Virus record (IMG/VR): IMGVR_UViG_3300034418_002841
Location: 1 to 20,003 of that record
Direction: 5' to 3' (one strand)
Origin: a virus
Length of the DNA stretch: 20,003 bases
Part shown: one piece after another, positions 1-5,608 of the stretch
Layout of the letters: each line of letters starts with the position of its first letter
Numbering within the stretch: the stretch's first letter is position 1
Program-made: the position numbers and the translations under genes
The notes under the pieces: model-generated
What the model was told of the DNA's origin: nothing
Databases searched by the model: none
What the model saw: only the letters and a program-made list of their open reading frames with translations

Positions 1-419
1 TTTCAAGAAGATACACAGATGTGGATATTCAGTTCTATGAGCCGAAGGTTTTCAGAACACAACATAAAACAAACCGACAAGCATCAAACGCCGAAGATCT
101 AATCAATCCTGTTCTGTCTTGTGGAAGCGATTGCGATGAGATGGTTATGCGACACCATCAAATGTCTCTTGATCTTTACGATAGAATGATGTCGGCAGGC
201 GTTTGCCGAGAGCAAGCCCGTGGAGTTCTACCACAGAACCTTTACTCTACCTATTGGGGCACGACGAACTTAAATAATCTGCTAAAGTTCATTGACCTTC
301 GCACGCACGAAGGAGCACAATGGGAGATTGTAAAAGTCGCTGAAGCCTGTCTAGAAATCGCCACCGACCTGTTTCCAGAAACGGTAGGTGCTTATCGTAA
401 GATTAAAGGCGAAGAATGA
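1..419 (+). CDS. thyX: Flavin-dependent thymidylate synthase ThyX, C-terminal part (5' end outside window)
   Basis: ThyX methylates dUMP to dTMP using FAD, NADPH and methylene-tetrahydrofolate. The frame is open from base 3 at the window edge, so the start lies upstream; a GTG at 21 is only an internal codon. The first residues read SRRY, matching the end of the ThyX signature RHRxxSxNExSxRY. Then come FYxP, a Gln-Ala-Ser segment, the conserved ARGVLPQ stretch and the C-terminal block LRTHEGAQWEI, which in ThyX contains the dUMP-binding arginine. The RHR part must lie upstream. It overlaps the next gene by 4 nt (ATGA). In phages ThyX raises dTTP supply. Together with the DUF3310 protein and the IMPDH/GMPR enzyme downstream it forms a nucleotide-supply group. 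The family call is firm; host versus phage origin rests on context. Confidence 0.93.
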   Translation, partial: SRRYTDVDIQFYEPKVFRTQHKTNRQASNAEDLINPVLSCGSDCDEMVMRHHQMSLDLYDRMMSAGVCREQARGVLPQNLYSTYWGTTNLNNLLKFIDLRTHEGAQWEIVKVAEACLEIATDLFPETVGAYRKIKGEE

Positions 420-619
420 AAGTCAAATCTATTAAATCAATCTATCTTTCTGAAAAGGAACTAAAAGCCGCAATCTGCAATTGGCTTCATATTCGTGGAC
501 GCCATGATTTAGCGACACATTTGGGAGATAACTTGTGCGAGTTTGAATGGACTCTTCAAGATGATGGTAGTTACCTTGCTGTCGATATGGATGGCACATT
601 TGAGGAGAACGAAGAATGA
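416..619 (+). CDS. Small hypothetical protein, 67 aa
   Basis: I do not recognise this protein. It is acidic in its C-terminal half and has a basic, helical N-terminal half (KSIYLSEKELKAAICNWL). No membrane segment or metal motif is visible. It starts in a 4 nt ATGA overlap with thyX, downstream of AAAGGCGAAGA, and ends in the residues ENEE in another ATGA overlap. That last junction is the first exact copy of a 16-nt cassette repeated at the next two gene ends. Coding status is supported by the tight overlaps on both sides and by clean SD spacing. Translation is probably coupled to thyX. Confidence 0.75.
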   Translation: MKVKSIKSIYLSEKELKAAICNWLHIRGRHDLATHLGDNLCEFEWTLQDDGSYLAVDMDGTFEENEE

Positions 620-903
620 AAGTCGGTGATAAAGTAAAAATAAACTATCGAGGCGAACCTGCTTATCGCTATAGTAGAAGCGAGGATCATCCAACCAAAG
701 GATTTTACTACGAGAATGGTGATGAGGCAGTTGTAATAAACCCAAACTATTACAAGCAAGAGATTAGAGAACACACAAACCTAGCAGGTTACACCTTCCC
801 GATTTCAGTAACCCTTGAGGGTGTTTTGGTTCTTATTGATGGCGAACAAGTGGTCGTGAAAGAAAAGGACTTGGAGAAAGTAATCGTGGAGAACGAAGAA
901 TGA
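616..903 (+). CDS. Small SH3/KOW-like hypothetical protein, 95 aa
   Basis: The protein opens with MKVGDKVKINYRG and continues with Tyr/Gly-rich beta-strand-like stretches (GDEAVVI, LEGVLVLIDGEQVVV). This pattern is typical of small SH3- or KOW-type beta barrels. Similar 'VGDxV' openings occur in three other small genes of the window (9253, 17608, 18959). The function is unknown. It overlaps both neighbours by 4 nt and ends in ENEE, encoded by the repeated stop/start cassette. The fold is inferred from the strand pattern only. Confidence 0.75.
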   Translation: MKVGDKVKINYRGEPAYRYSRSEDHPTKGFYYENGDEAVVINPNYYKQEIREHTNLAGYTFPISVTLEGVLVLIDGEQVVVKEKDLEKVIVENEE

Positions 904-1199
904 GTGCGCTCAAAAAGATTGAGAACCTTTCCAAGTATGCTTGGGAACAGGTTGATAGAAATCCAGAAGAAGCAAAAGAACTATTCAAGATGATTTATGA
1001 GTTGGCGAAAATGAGTAATAAAAAGAATGTAGATTATAATCCACTTTCTATTGACGAAGACTACTATATTACCCCAAGAGAAGTTGAGCCCCGCGAGTTT
1101 TCGCAAGAGCAAGAAGATAAAGATATTGCTTATCTTGTAAAAAATCTTTTTGAAGCAATTAAGATCCCGAAAGAATATTTTAAGGAGAACGAAGAATGA
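900..1199 (+). CDS. Small acidic helical hypothetical protein, 99 aa
   Basis: No family is recognised. The first ~40 residues look like a helix (LSKYAWEQVDRNPEEAKELFKMIYELAKM). The middle is Tyr/Pro-rich and the C-terminus is helical, ending in ENEE. The start ATG lies 8 nt after GGAG within the conserved cassette and overlaps the previous stop by 4 nt. Its own end repeats the same cassette, so it is almost certainly translated as part of the same operon as thyX and the genes around it. Confidence 0.75.
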   Translation: MSALKKIENLSKYAWEQVDRNPEEAKELFKMIYELAKMSNKKNVDYNPLSIDEDYYITPREVEPREFSQEQEDKDIAYLVKNLFEAIKIPKEYFKENEE

Positions 1200-1258
1200 G
1201 TGAGCAATGCCCTTATTGTGAATGCGATCCCTGCGATTGTGATTGGGGGAACGAATGA
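1196..1258 (+). CDS. Cys-rich 20-residue microprotein
   Basis: A 21-codon frame (20 residues) runs exactly from one ATGA junction to the next. It is preceded by the third exact copy of GGAGAACGAAGAATGA, which provides GGAG at ideal spacing. The peptide has five cysteines spaced CxxCxCxxCxC (CPYCECDPCDCD) with acidic residues between them, a pattern suited to zinc or another soft metal, like a half zinc finger or mini-metallothionein. It ends GNE, close to the ENEE ends of its neighbours. Its position, joined to both flanking genes by 4 nt overlaps, is the main evidence that it is translated. The function is unknown. Confidence 0.6.
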   Translation: MSEQCPYCECDPCDCDWGNE

Positions 1259-1494
1259 GTGAAAAAGTAAATCACCCCTCACACTATCAAAGTGGCGAGG
1301 TTGAAGAAGATGGAACATCAAAATACGAAGCAATCAAAGTTATTGAGGCTTGGGATCTTAATTTTCATCTTGGTAATGTCGTCAAATACATTTCAAGAGC
1401 CGGAAAGAAGTCAGAGAACAGTATTGAGGATCTAAAGAAAGCAGAGTGGTATTTGAGTCGATATGTCCAGTTCATACAAAAAACAAATAACTGA
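1255..1494 (+). CDS. DUF3310 / SaV-like protein (T7 gp1.7 family)
   Basis: The protein has 79 residues, starting from the ATG in the ATGA junction rather than the TTG 12 nt upstream. It shows the full DUF3310 signature: VNHPSHY at 5-11, GNVVKYISRAGKK at about 40-52 and EDLKKAEWYLSRY at 58-70. T7 gp1.7, a relative, has been described as a nucleotide kinase acting on dGMP and dTMP. Whether every member has this activity is unclear, so the enzymatic role here is an inference, although it fits the flanking thyX and IMPDH/GMPR genes. The next gene starts inside its last 32 nt. Confidence 0.88.
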   Translation: MSEKVNHPSHYQSGEVEEDGTSKYEAIKVIEAWDLNFHLGNVVKYISRAGKKSENSIEDLKKAEWYLSRYVQFIQKTNN

Positions 1495-1954
1495 TTACAT
1501 CAATAATGTTCTGAATGAAAAGAGAACAGAGTTCAGTGGTATGGCAGTGTGTCCTTTTGCTGCGCCAGAGTTGGCGAACAATAAGTTGATGATTGCTATG
1601 CTTGGGGAAGACGACAAAGGCATAAGAGATCTGTTAGAAGAGTTCGCTGCATCTGATTATGATAGTGCGATCATTGCTTTGCCGCATCATTTGGGCCCCG
1701 AGGACACAAAGCCTTTTCAAATCTTTATCAATAAGATTTTGAAGAGACTTGGTCTTGAAGATTACAAGAATATCTGTTTCAATCCCAATGATGAGGTGGA
1801 TATAGATGGCTTCAATCCGAGAGCAAAAGCGCCTTACTTTTTGATAAATATTGCGCACAGAAAAGTCCTAAATGATGCGCACAAGTCCTTGCGAAAAACG
1901 AAATACTATGATAATCTAAATGAACAATACAGAGAGTTTTTGAGGATAAAGTAA
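1463..1954 (+). CDS. Hypothetical protein with faint DUF1415-like features, 163 aa
   Basis: The frame overlaps the DUF3310 gene by 32 nt. A later ATG at 1541 (MAVCPF) is an alternative start. A CPFA motif near residue 30, a central loop-rich hydrophobic segment (DSAIIALPHHLG), an F.IFINKILKRLGL helix and a C-terminal PRAKAPYFLINIAH block loosely recall the order of conserved blocks in DUF1415 proteins (CPFA ... SPYP.LHLL). That similarity is by eye and weak. No signal peptide or membrane segment is visible. It lies in the nucleotide-metabolism operon but has no obvious catalytic signature. Confidence 0.7.
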   Translation: MSSSYKKQITDYINNVLNEKRTEFSGMAVCPFAAPELANNKLMIAMLGEDDKGIRDLLEEFAASDYDSAIIALPHHLGPEDTKPFQIFINKILKRLGLEDYKNICFNPNDEVDIDGFNPRAKAPYFLINIAHRKVLNDAHKSLRKTKYYDNLNEQYREFLRIK

Positions 1955-1956
1955 AA

Positions 1957-2205
1957 GTGAAGAAAATCAGAAAACATATTCCGGGTAAAAGAAAACGAGA
2001 AAAGAAGGAAGCAAATGAAAGGCTTGAAAAGCAAGCTGCTGCTTTCCTTGATCATCCCAAAGAATGTTGCGTTTGTAAAACTGAGTTTGAAAGAACGCAC
2101 GAGACAGTCAAAACTTGGCAAGTATCCGTAGTAGAAGATAGGGTGCGCTTGACTTGTCCCGATTGCTGGGGTAAAATAAACGAAGTATTGGAGAACATAG
2201 AATGA
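1957..2205 (+). CDS. Small zinc-ribbon protein, 82 aa (GTG start)
   Basis: It starts at GTG 1957, about 11 nt after GAGG and just after the previous stop. The first 30 residues are very basic (KKIRKHIPGKRKREKK), then comes a helix. The C-terminal half holds CCxC at 37-40 and CPDC at 67-70, a four-cysteine zinc ribbon. The basic tail plus zinc ribbon suggests nucleic-acid binding, but that is inference. It ends ENIE in a degenerate copy (14 of 16 bases) of the upstream cassette, overlapping the IMPDH/GMPR gene by 4 nt. Similar short zinc-ribbon proteins are common in marine phages. Confidence 0.75.
   Translation: MKKIRKHIPGKRKREKKEANERLEKQAAAFLDHPKECCVCKTEFERTHETVKTWQVSVVEDRVRLTCPDCWGKINEVLENIE
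2149..2177 (+). promoter_or_regulatory. Candidate sigma70 promoter upstream of the IMPDH/GMPR gene
   Basis: TTGACT (2149-2154), a 17-nt spacer and TAAAAT (2172-2177) lie inside the end of the zinc-ribbon gene. The predicted start of transcription, near 2184, would leave a short leader containing GGAG at 2190 before ATG 2202. Hexamer quality and position are good, but the site is inside coding DNA, so chance cannot be excluded. Confidence 0.4.
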
Positions 2206-3215
2206 GAGAAGGTTTAGCTTATAACGATGTATTGCTTGTCCCGCAGTATTCGGATATTGAGTCAAGAAAAGAAGTTAGTCTAAACTCTAAACTTGGGTTT
2301 ATTGATTGTGATCTGCCCATCATAGCGTCTCCAATGGACACGGTTTCAGAGGTGGCTATGGCGAAAGCAATGGACGCAAAAGGCGCCATTGCGATTATTC
2401 ACAGATACAATGATGTTGAAGATCAAGCAAGAATGGTTGCGGAGGCTAGTGATGGAAACTCATTGGTTGGCGCAGCAGTCGGAACATCTGGCGACTTTCT
2501 TGAAAGAGCATATGCTTGTTACGAAGCCGGCGCAGATGTAATCTGTGTTGATGTAGCGCACGGTCATCATTCTCTAATGAAGCAGGCTCTAAAACTGCTA
2601 AGGCAGATGGTTAGCGATGATGTTCACATAATGGCTGGAAATGTCGCAACCTTTGAGGGCTATGAGGATTTGGCTTCTTGGGGTGCGGACAGTGTCCGCT
2701 GTAACATTGGAGGCGGTTCAATCTGCTCTACACGCATTCAAACAGGACACGGTGTCCCTGGACTACAAACAATATTCGATTGTAGTAGATCTCATTTCGC
2801 CGGAACTGTTCCTATCATTGCTGACGGAGGCATTCGCAACTCCGGTGATATTGTAAAGGCTCTTGCTGCCGGCGCTGACTTTGTAATGTTGGGTTCTTTG
2901 CTCGCGGGAACAACAGAAGCCCCGGGCGATGTTTTAGTTGGCCGCGACGGAAGCAAACAAAAGGCTTACAGAGGAATGGCTTCAAAGGACGCTCAAATGT
3001 CTTGGAGAGGCAAGACCGCATCTTTGGAAGGTATCGCTACAACTATTCCGTATAAGGGAACAGTAGTGGATATTCTAGATGATCTAGAAAGAGGTATTCG
3101 TTCTGGACTATCCTACTCAGGAGCGCGAACCATTACAGAACTACAATCAAAGGCTCGATTTATCCGCCAGACTGCGAGCGGACAAACCGAAAGTGGGACA
3201 CACATCCTAAGATGA
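2202..3215 (+). CDS. IMP dehydrogenase / GMP reductase family enzyme, CBS-less
   Basis: This is a TIM-barrel oxidoreductase that interconverts IMP with XMP (IMPDH) or GMP with IMP (GMPR). Visible motifs are ASPMDTV at 42-48, VDVAHGHH around 116-123, AGNVAT at 145-150, the catalytic loop GGGSICSTR with Cys175, IIADGGIR at 205-212, GADFVMLG at 224-231, YRGMAS at 256-261 and [11 protein letters not shown] at 276-286. At 337 residues it lacks the two CBS domains of bacterial IMPDH; residues ~77-88 form a short linker where they would sit. The N-terminal half reads like IMPDH. The flap after YRGMAS lacks the Arg-Tyr pair used by IMPDH, which favours GMP reductase or an unusual IMPDH. The direction is undecided. 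The gene overlaps both neighbours by 4 nt. Confidence 0.93.
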   Translation: MREGLAYNDVLLVPQYSDIESRKEVSLNSKLGFIDCDLPIIASPMDTVSEVAMAKAMDAKGAIAIIHRYNDVEDQARMVAEASDGNSLVGAAVGTSGDFLERAYACYEAGADVICVDVAHGHHSLMKQALKLLRQMVSDDVHIMAGNVATFEGYEDLASWGADSVRCNIGGGSICSTRIQTGHGVPGLQTIFDCSRSHFAGTVPIIADGGIRNSGDIVKALAAGADFVMLGSLLAGTTEAPGDVLVGRDGSKQKAYRGMASKDAQMSWRGKTASLEGIATTIPYKGTVVDILDDLERGIRSGLSYSGARTITELQSKARFIRQTASGQTESGTHILR

Positions 3216-3547
3216 AAAGGACATACCCAAAGGGACACTCTATTCTATCGTTCTCATTGGACTCAAAACTTCACGAGAACCTAAAGATTAGATTGTTCTA
3301 CGATGAGATCAAAACACAAAGCGAGTTCTTTCGGTATTGTGTTGAATCTTATCTATCACAAGACAAGCTTTTTATGGAGTTTCTTGACGATTACAAAATA
3401 AACAAGAAGGTTCAGTCTAAGAAGCGTGTTACGAAATCTCGCAAACTGCGTGAGGACGGCGAGAAAATGTTACAAGAACTTGCGCTAACAGAAGAAGATA
3501 TCGAGAACATATTTGATATATTAGAAGAGGATTTACCAGAGTTATGA
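3212..3547 (+). CDS. Probable ribbon-helix-helix-type regulator, 111 aa
   Basis: The N-terminal ~50 residues follow a strand (HSILSFSLD), a helix (SKLHENLKIRLFYDE) and a second helix (TQSEFFRYCVESYLSQD), the layout of ribbon-helix-helix DNA-binding proteins. A basic linker (KKVQSKKRVTKSRK) and an acidic helical tail ending in LPEL follow. The family call is from the predicted pattern only. It overlaps the oxidoreductase gene by 4 nt (ATGA) without its own strong SD and the next gene by 4 nt, so it is probably translated by coupling. It may regulate phage transcription together with the following sigma-like protein. Confidence 0.6.
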   Translation: MKRTYPKGHSILSFSLDSKLHENLKIRLFYDEIKTQSEFFRYCVESYLSQDKLFMEFLDDYKINKKVQSKKRVTKSRKLREDGEKMLQELALTEEDIENIFDILEEDLPEL

Positions 3548-3786
3548 GAGAATGTTCTAAAAGATGTTACATGCATCAAATACCTTGCACTCAAAGTGAG
3601 TGCAGACTTCATTTAGATTATGAAGATGATTTGAACTGCACCGACATTGCAGTTTATAAGCACGGCGAAATGACCTTACAACAGATCGGAGAACGCCACG
3701 GTATAAGCATTGTGAGAGCAAAGCAGATAGTTGATGAGGCGCTGCTCAAATTAAAAAAGACATTAGCAGAAGAAAATACTATTTAA
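3544..3786 (+). CDS. Sigma factor region 4-like helix-turn-helix protein, 80 aa
   Basis: Residues ~31-70 (NCTDIAVYKHGEMTLQQIGE, then RHGISIVRAKQIVDEALLKL) match the shape of sigma70 region 4: MTLxxIGxxxGIS as the first part of the helix-turn-helix and VRxxQIxxxALxKL as the recognition helix and tail. Cysteines at 4, 8, 15, 20 and 32 in the N-terminal part could bind metal. At 80 residues there is no room for region 2, so it is not a complete sigma factor. It could bind a -35-like element, act with host RNA polymerase, or be an unrelated HTH regulator. It starts in an ATGA overlap. Its stop lies inside the first CTATTTA motif, right before the acidic protein gene. Confidence 0.72.
   Translation: MRECSKRCYMHQIPCTQSECRLHLDYEDDLNCTDIAVYKHGEMTLQQIGERHGISIVRAKQIVDEALLKLKKTLAEENTI
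3779..3785 (+). promoter_or_regulatory. CTATTTA motif, copy 1 (candidate late-promoter box)
   Basis: First of five exact CTATTTA sites on the + strand, flanked ACTATTTAA. It overlaps the stop codon of the sigma-like gene and lies 40 nt before the ATG of the acidic protein at 3826. No -35 partner is evident. A promoter role is inferred from recurrence at gene starts. Confidence 0.45.
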
Positions 3787-3825
3787 AACAGCATATTCGC
3801 GAATAATTGTTAGGAGTTTTGCAGA

Positions 3826-4449
3826 ATGTCCAAGAAAACACTTTTAAACGAGTCACAGATTCGTTCTTTTATGAAGCTAGCTAAGCTAGAGCCTTTGACC
3901 CCAGGCTTTGTTGAGGGTCTCACAGAGAGCACCGATGATCTTGAAGAAGGTCGTGGTATGCGTATGCGCGCAGAGGACGAGATGGATGAGATGCGCATGC
4001 GTGATGAAGATGAGATGGACGAGGTTCGTGCCGACGACGCCGGCGGTGGTTTGCAGGACGCACGAAGAGGTCACGGCAGAGGTCGCGGACCAGCCGATCG
4101 CCTTGAGGAAGAGGAAGAGATGGAAGTAGATGCAGCTGAAATGGAAGATGCTGCCGGAGACGAGATGGAGATGGATGCCGAGGTAGAGGCACCAGTAGAA
4201 GCCCCAGCCGTAGACGCAGGCAAGATGGTTTCTGTTGATGATTTCCTTTCTGCCCTTGAGCGTGCCCTTGAGGACGCAATGGGTGAGGAAGTTGAGATTG
4301 ATGCTGATGAGCCAGCAGATGCTATGGATGATATGGCTGACGAGCCAGAGGATGCTGATGAGATGGGTGATGACGACGCTCTAATGGAGTCCATCACAAA
4401 GCGAGTCGCAAAGAGAATTCTTATGGAGGCTCTAAGCGCAAAGAAGTAG
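3826..4449 (+). CDS. Highly acidic, Met/Asp/Glu-rich repetitive protein, 207 aa (possible prohead core or scaffold-type protein)
   Basis: The ATG follows TTAGGAG at good spacing. The N-terminal 35 residues are ordinary and helical (LLNESQIRSFMKLAKLEPL). Residues ~40-125 are low complexity and dominated by E, D, M and R, with a near-duplicate unit MRMR(A/D)EDEMDE at about 45-55 and 56-66. A short Arg/Gly patch and a second acidic stretch follow. The C-terminus is a basic helix ending LMEALSAKK. Both ends hold LxE sites (LLNES, LMEAL). Acidic, cleavable proteins of this size occur as prohead core or scaffold proteins in T4-like phages, but there is no sequence match to prove it. The gene follows a CTATTTA motif and ends just before a promoter/terminator pair. 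Confidence 0.8.
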   Translation: MSKKTLLNESQIRSFMKLAKLEPLTPGFVEGLTESTDDLEEGRGMRMRAEDEMDEMRMRDEDEMDEVRADDAGGGLQDARRGHGRGRGPADRLEEEEEMEVDAAEMEDAAGDEMEMDAEVEAPVEAPAVDAGKMVSVDDFLSALERALEDAMGEEVEIDADEPADAMDDMADEPEDADEMGDDDALMESITKRVAKRILMEALSAKK

Positions 4450-4450
4450 G

Positions 4451-4479
4451 TTGACAAACTCTAACTCCTAACGTATATT
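4451..4479 (+). promoter_or_regulatory. Sigma70-type promoter TTGACA-N17-TATATT
   Basis: TTGACA at 4451-4456, directly after the stop of the acidic protein, is followed by a 17-nt spacer and TATATT at 4474-4479. The predicted start near 4486 falls inside the left arm of the terminator that follows, so the new transcript would lack the full hairpin. It should drive the gene at 4525. Confidence 0.7.
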
Positions 4480-4480
4480 A

Positions 4481-4511
4481 AAGACTGTGAGCAACCCTCA
4501 CAGTCTTTTTT
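4481..4511 (+). terminator. Rho-independent terminator
   Basis: A perfect 11-bp stem, AAGACTGTGAG (4481-4491) with CTCACAGTCTT (4497-4507), encloses a 5-nt loop CAACC. A T tract continues to 4511, then A and TTT. It would end transcription of the acidic protein gene. Confidence 0.88.
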
Positions 4512-4524
4512 ATTTGGATAAACA

Positions 4525-4923
4525 ATGCTAGAATTAACAACGAACGATTTAACCGCCTTCTGCGTGATGGCTTTCTTTGCCGGGGTATTTGCAAGTATGT
4601 TCTTGTCTCGGTTTCTGGAGATTGTGCATACTTGGAGGATAGTACAAGAGTCAGTTATCTCAATCATTTGGATGCTGACAAAGATGGTAGAAGACATATC
4701 CTTCCTACAGGAGTTAAAGTTAAAGCAGATGCGTGAGTCGGGCTTTACAACAGAACAGATTCGTCAGTTTCAAAAAGTTGACGACCAGTTCTTGACAAAC
4801 TGGAAGGACAATGCTATCATCTCCATAGTGAACAGATCCCCCCGACACTTCAAATCAATGTTACCGTTCCACGACTGGAACAGTGCTATGAGGTTCTTAA
4901 ACAACACCCTAAAGGGAGAATAG
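4525..4923 (+). CDS. Membrane-anchored hypothetical phage protein, 132 aa
   Basis: Residues ~10-29 form a hydrophobic helix (TAFCVMAFFAGVFASMFLS), and a second hydrophobic amphipathic stretch follows at ~41-52 (ESVISIIWMLTKM). The remainder is cytosolic-looking, with a helical segment (LQELKLKQMRESGFTTEQI) and a conserved-looking end (HFKSMLPFHDWNSAMRFL). I recognise the style from marine phage genomes but know no function. Upstream is the promoter at 4451; the SD is weak (TTGGAT). Its 3' part contains a candidate promoter for clpP. Confidence 0.78.
   Translation: MLELTTNDLTAFCVMAFFAGVFASMFLSRFLEIVHTWRIVQESVISIIWMLTKMVEDISFLQELKLKQMRESGFTTEQIRQFQKVDDQFLTNWKDNAIISIVNRSPRHFKSMLPFHDWNSAMRFLNNTLKGE
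4792..4820 (+). promoter_or_regulatory. Candidate sigma70 promoter inside the membrane-protein gene, upstream of clpP
   Basis: TTGACA (4792-4797), a 17-nt spacer and TATCAT (4815-4820), preceded by TGC as an extended -10. This is the same CTTGAC...TGCTAT signature as the groEL and 17.6 kb promoters. The predicted start near 4827 is about 105 nt before the clpP ATG. It lies within coding DNA, which lowers confidence. Confidence 0.5.
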
Positions 4924-4931
4924 GAAAAACA

Positions 4932-5582
4932 ATGGTTATTTTCAACAACGACACTCAGACCGAGGAGGAACAGGAAGAGATCAGCGATCATCAGGCTGCT
5001 ATGGTTATGGCGGCAATCGCTGGCGCCCAGGAAGGTCCTGAACCAAACACTCTTGGTTTGGTCGGGGACCTAAACGAAGAATCAGCCCAGGAGATCTATC
5101 ACGGTCTTATGCAGTTAAATGGAGGCAAGGTGTTTCCAAACCCTGTTGGGGAAGGAGAAGAAAGACCAGAGGACGTTCATTTTCTTATTTCAACTGGCGG
5201 TGGTGCTGTTTACGATATGTTCGGTATCATTGATATTATGGACATTGTAAAGAGACGTCGTGATATCGCAACACTAGGCACTGGCAAGGTCTTCTCGGCA
5301 GGAGTTCCTTTATTGGCTTCTGGAACAAAGGGTAAGCGTTTCGTGACGCGCAATGCTCGCATTATGATGCATCGTTGCTCCGCAGGCAATATGGGCTCTA
5401 CTGCTGATATTAAGGTAACTCATGATGAAATGCGAGTAATGGAGGATCAGATGGTTCAGGTTATCGCTGAGAACTCAAAGTTATCTGTGGGTGAGATCCA
5501 CAACATGTTCTCAAAGAACACAGATGAATATTTCTCTGCGCAGGAAGCAATTGAAATGGGTCTTGCTGACGAAATCATCTAA
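4932..5582 (+). CDS. clpP: ClpP-family serine protease
   Basis: This is an S14-type peptidase of 216 residues. After an acidic ~35-residue N-terminal extension come GLVGDLNEESAQEI, the oxyanion region STGGGAVYDMFGI at 87-99, Ser122 in GKVFSAGVPLLASGTKGKR, His147 in IMMHR and Asp198 in NTDEYFSAQEAIEMGLADEI. The Ser-His-Asp triad is therefore intact. ClpP normally forms a barrel fed by a Clp ATPase; none is seen here. In some phages ClpP-like enzymes act as head-maturation proteases, while other phages carry ClpP as an accessory host-like gene. Proximity to virion-type genes with (L/I)xE sites makes maturation possible but unproven. The SD AGGA lies 6 nt before the ATG, overlapping the upstream stop. 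Confidence 0.92.
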   Translation: MVIFNNDTQTEEEQEEISDHQAAMVMAAIAGAQEGPEPNTLGLVGDLNEESAQEIYHGLMQLNGGKVFPNPVGEGEERPEDVHFLISTGGGAVYDMFGIIDIMDIVKRRRDIATLGTGKVFSAGVPLLASGTKGKRFVTRNARIMMHRCSAGNMGSTADIKVTHDEMRVMEDQMVQVIAENSKLSVGEIHNMFSKNTDEYFSAQEAIEMGLADEII

Positions 5583-5608
5583 TTAGTATTAGTTCCCGAG
5601 GATTTACA

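Noticed and set aside
3920-4279. 119-residue Leu/Pro/His-rich open frame on the minus strand
   Set aside because: Another shadow of the same acidic gene, with a composition expected from reading GAG/GAT repeats in antisense.
4071-4457. 128-residue Ser/Ala-rich open frame on the minus strand
   Set aside because: It is the antisense of the acidic low-complexity gene; codon bias in Asp/Glu/Met codons removes stops. There is no SD or neighbours on that strand.
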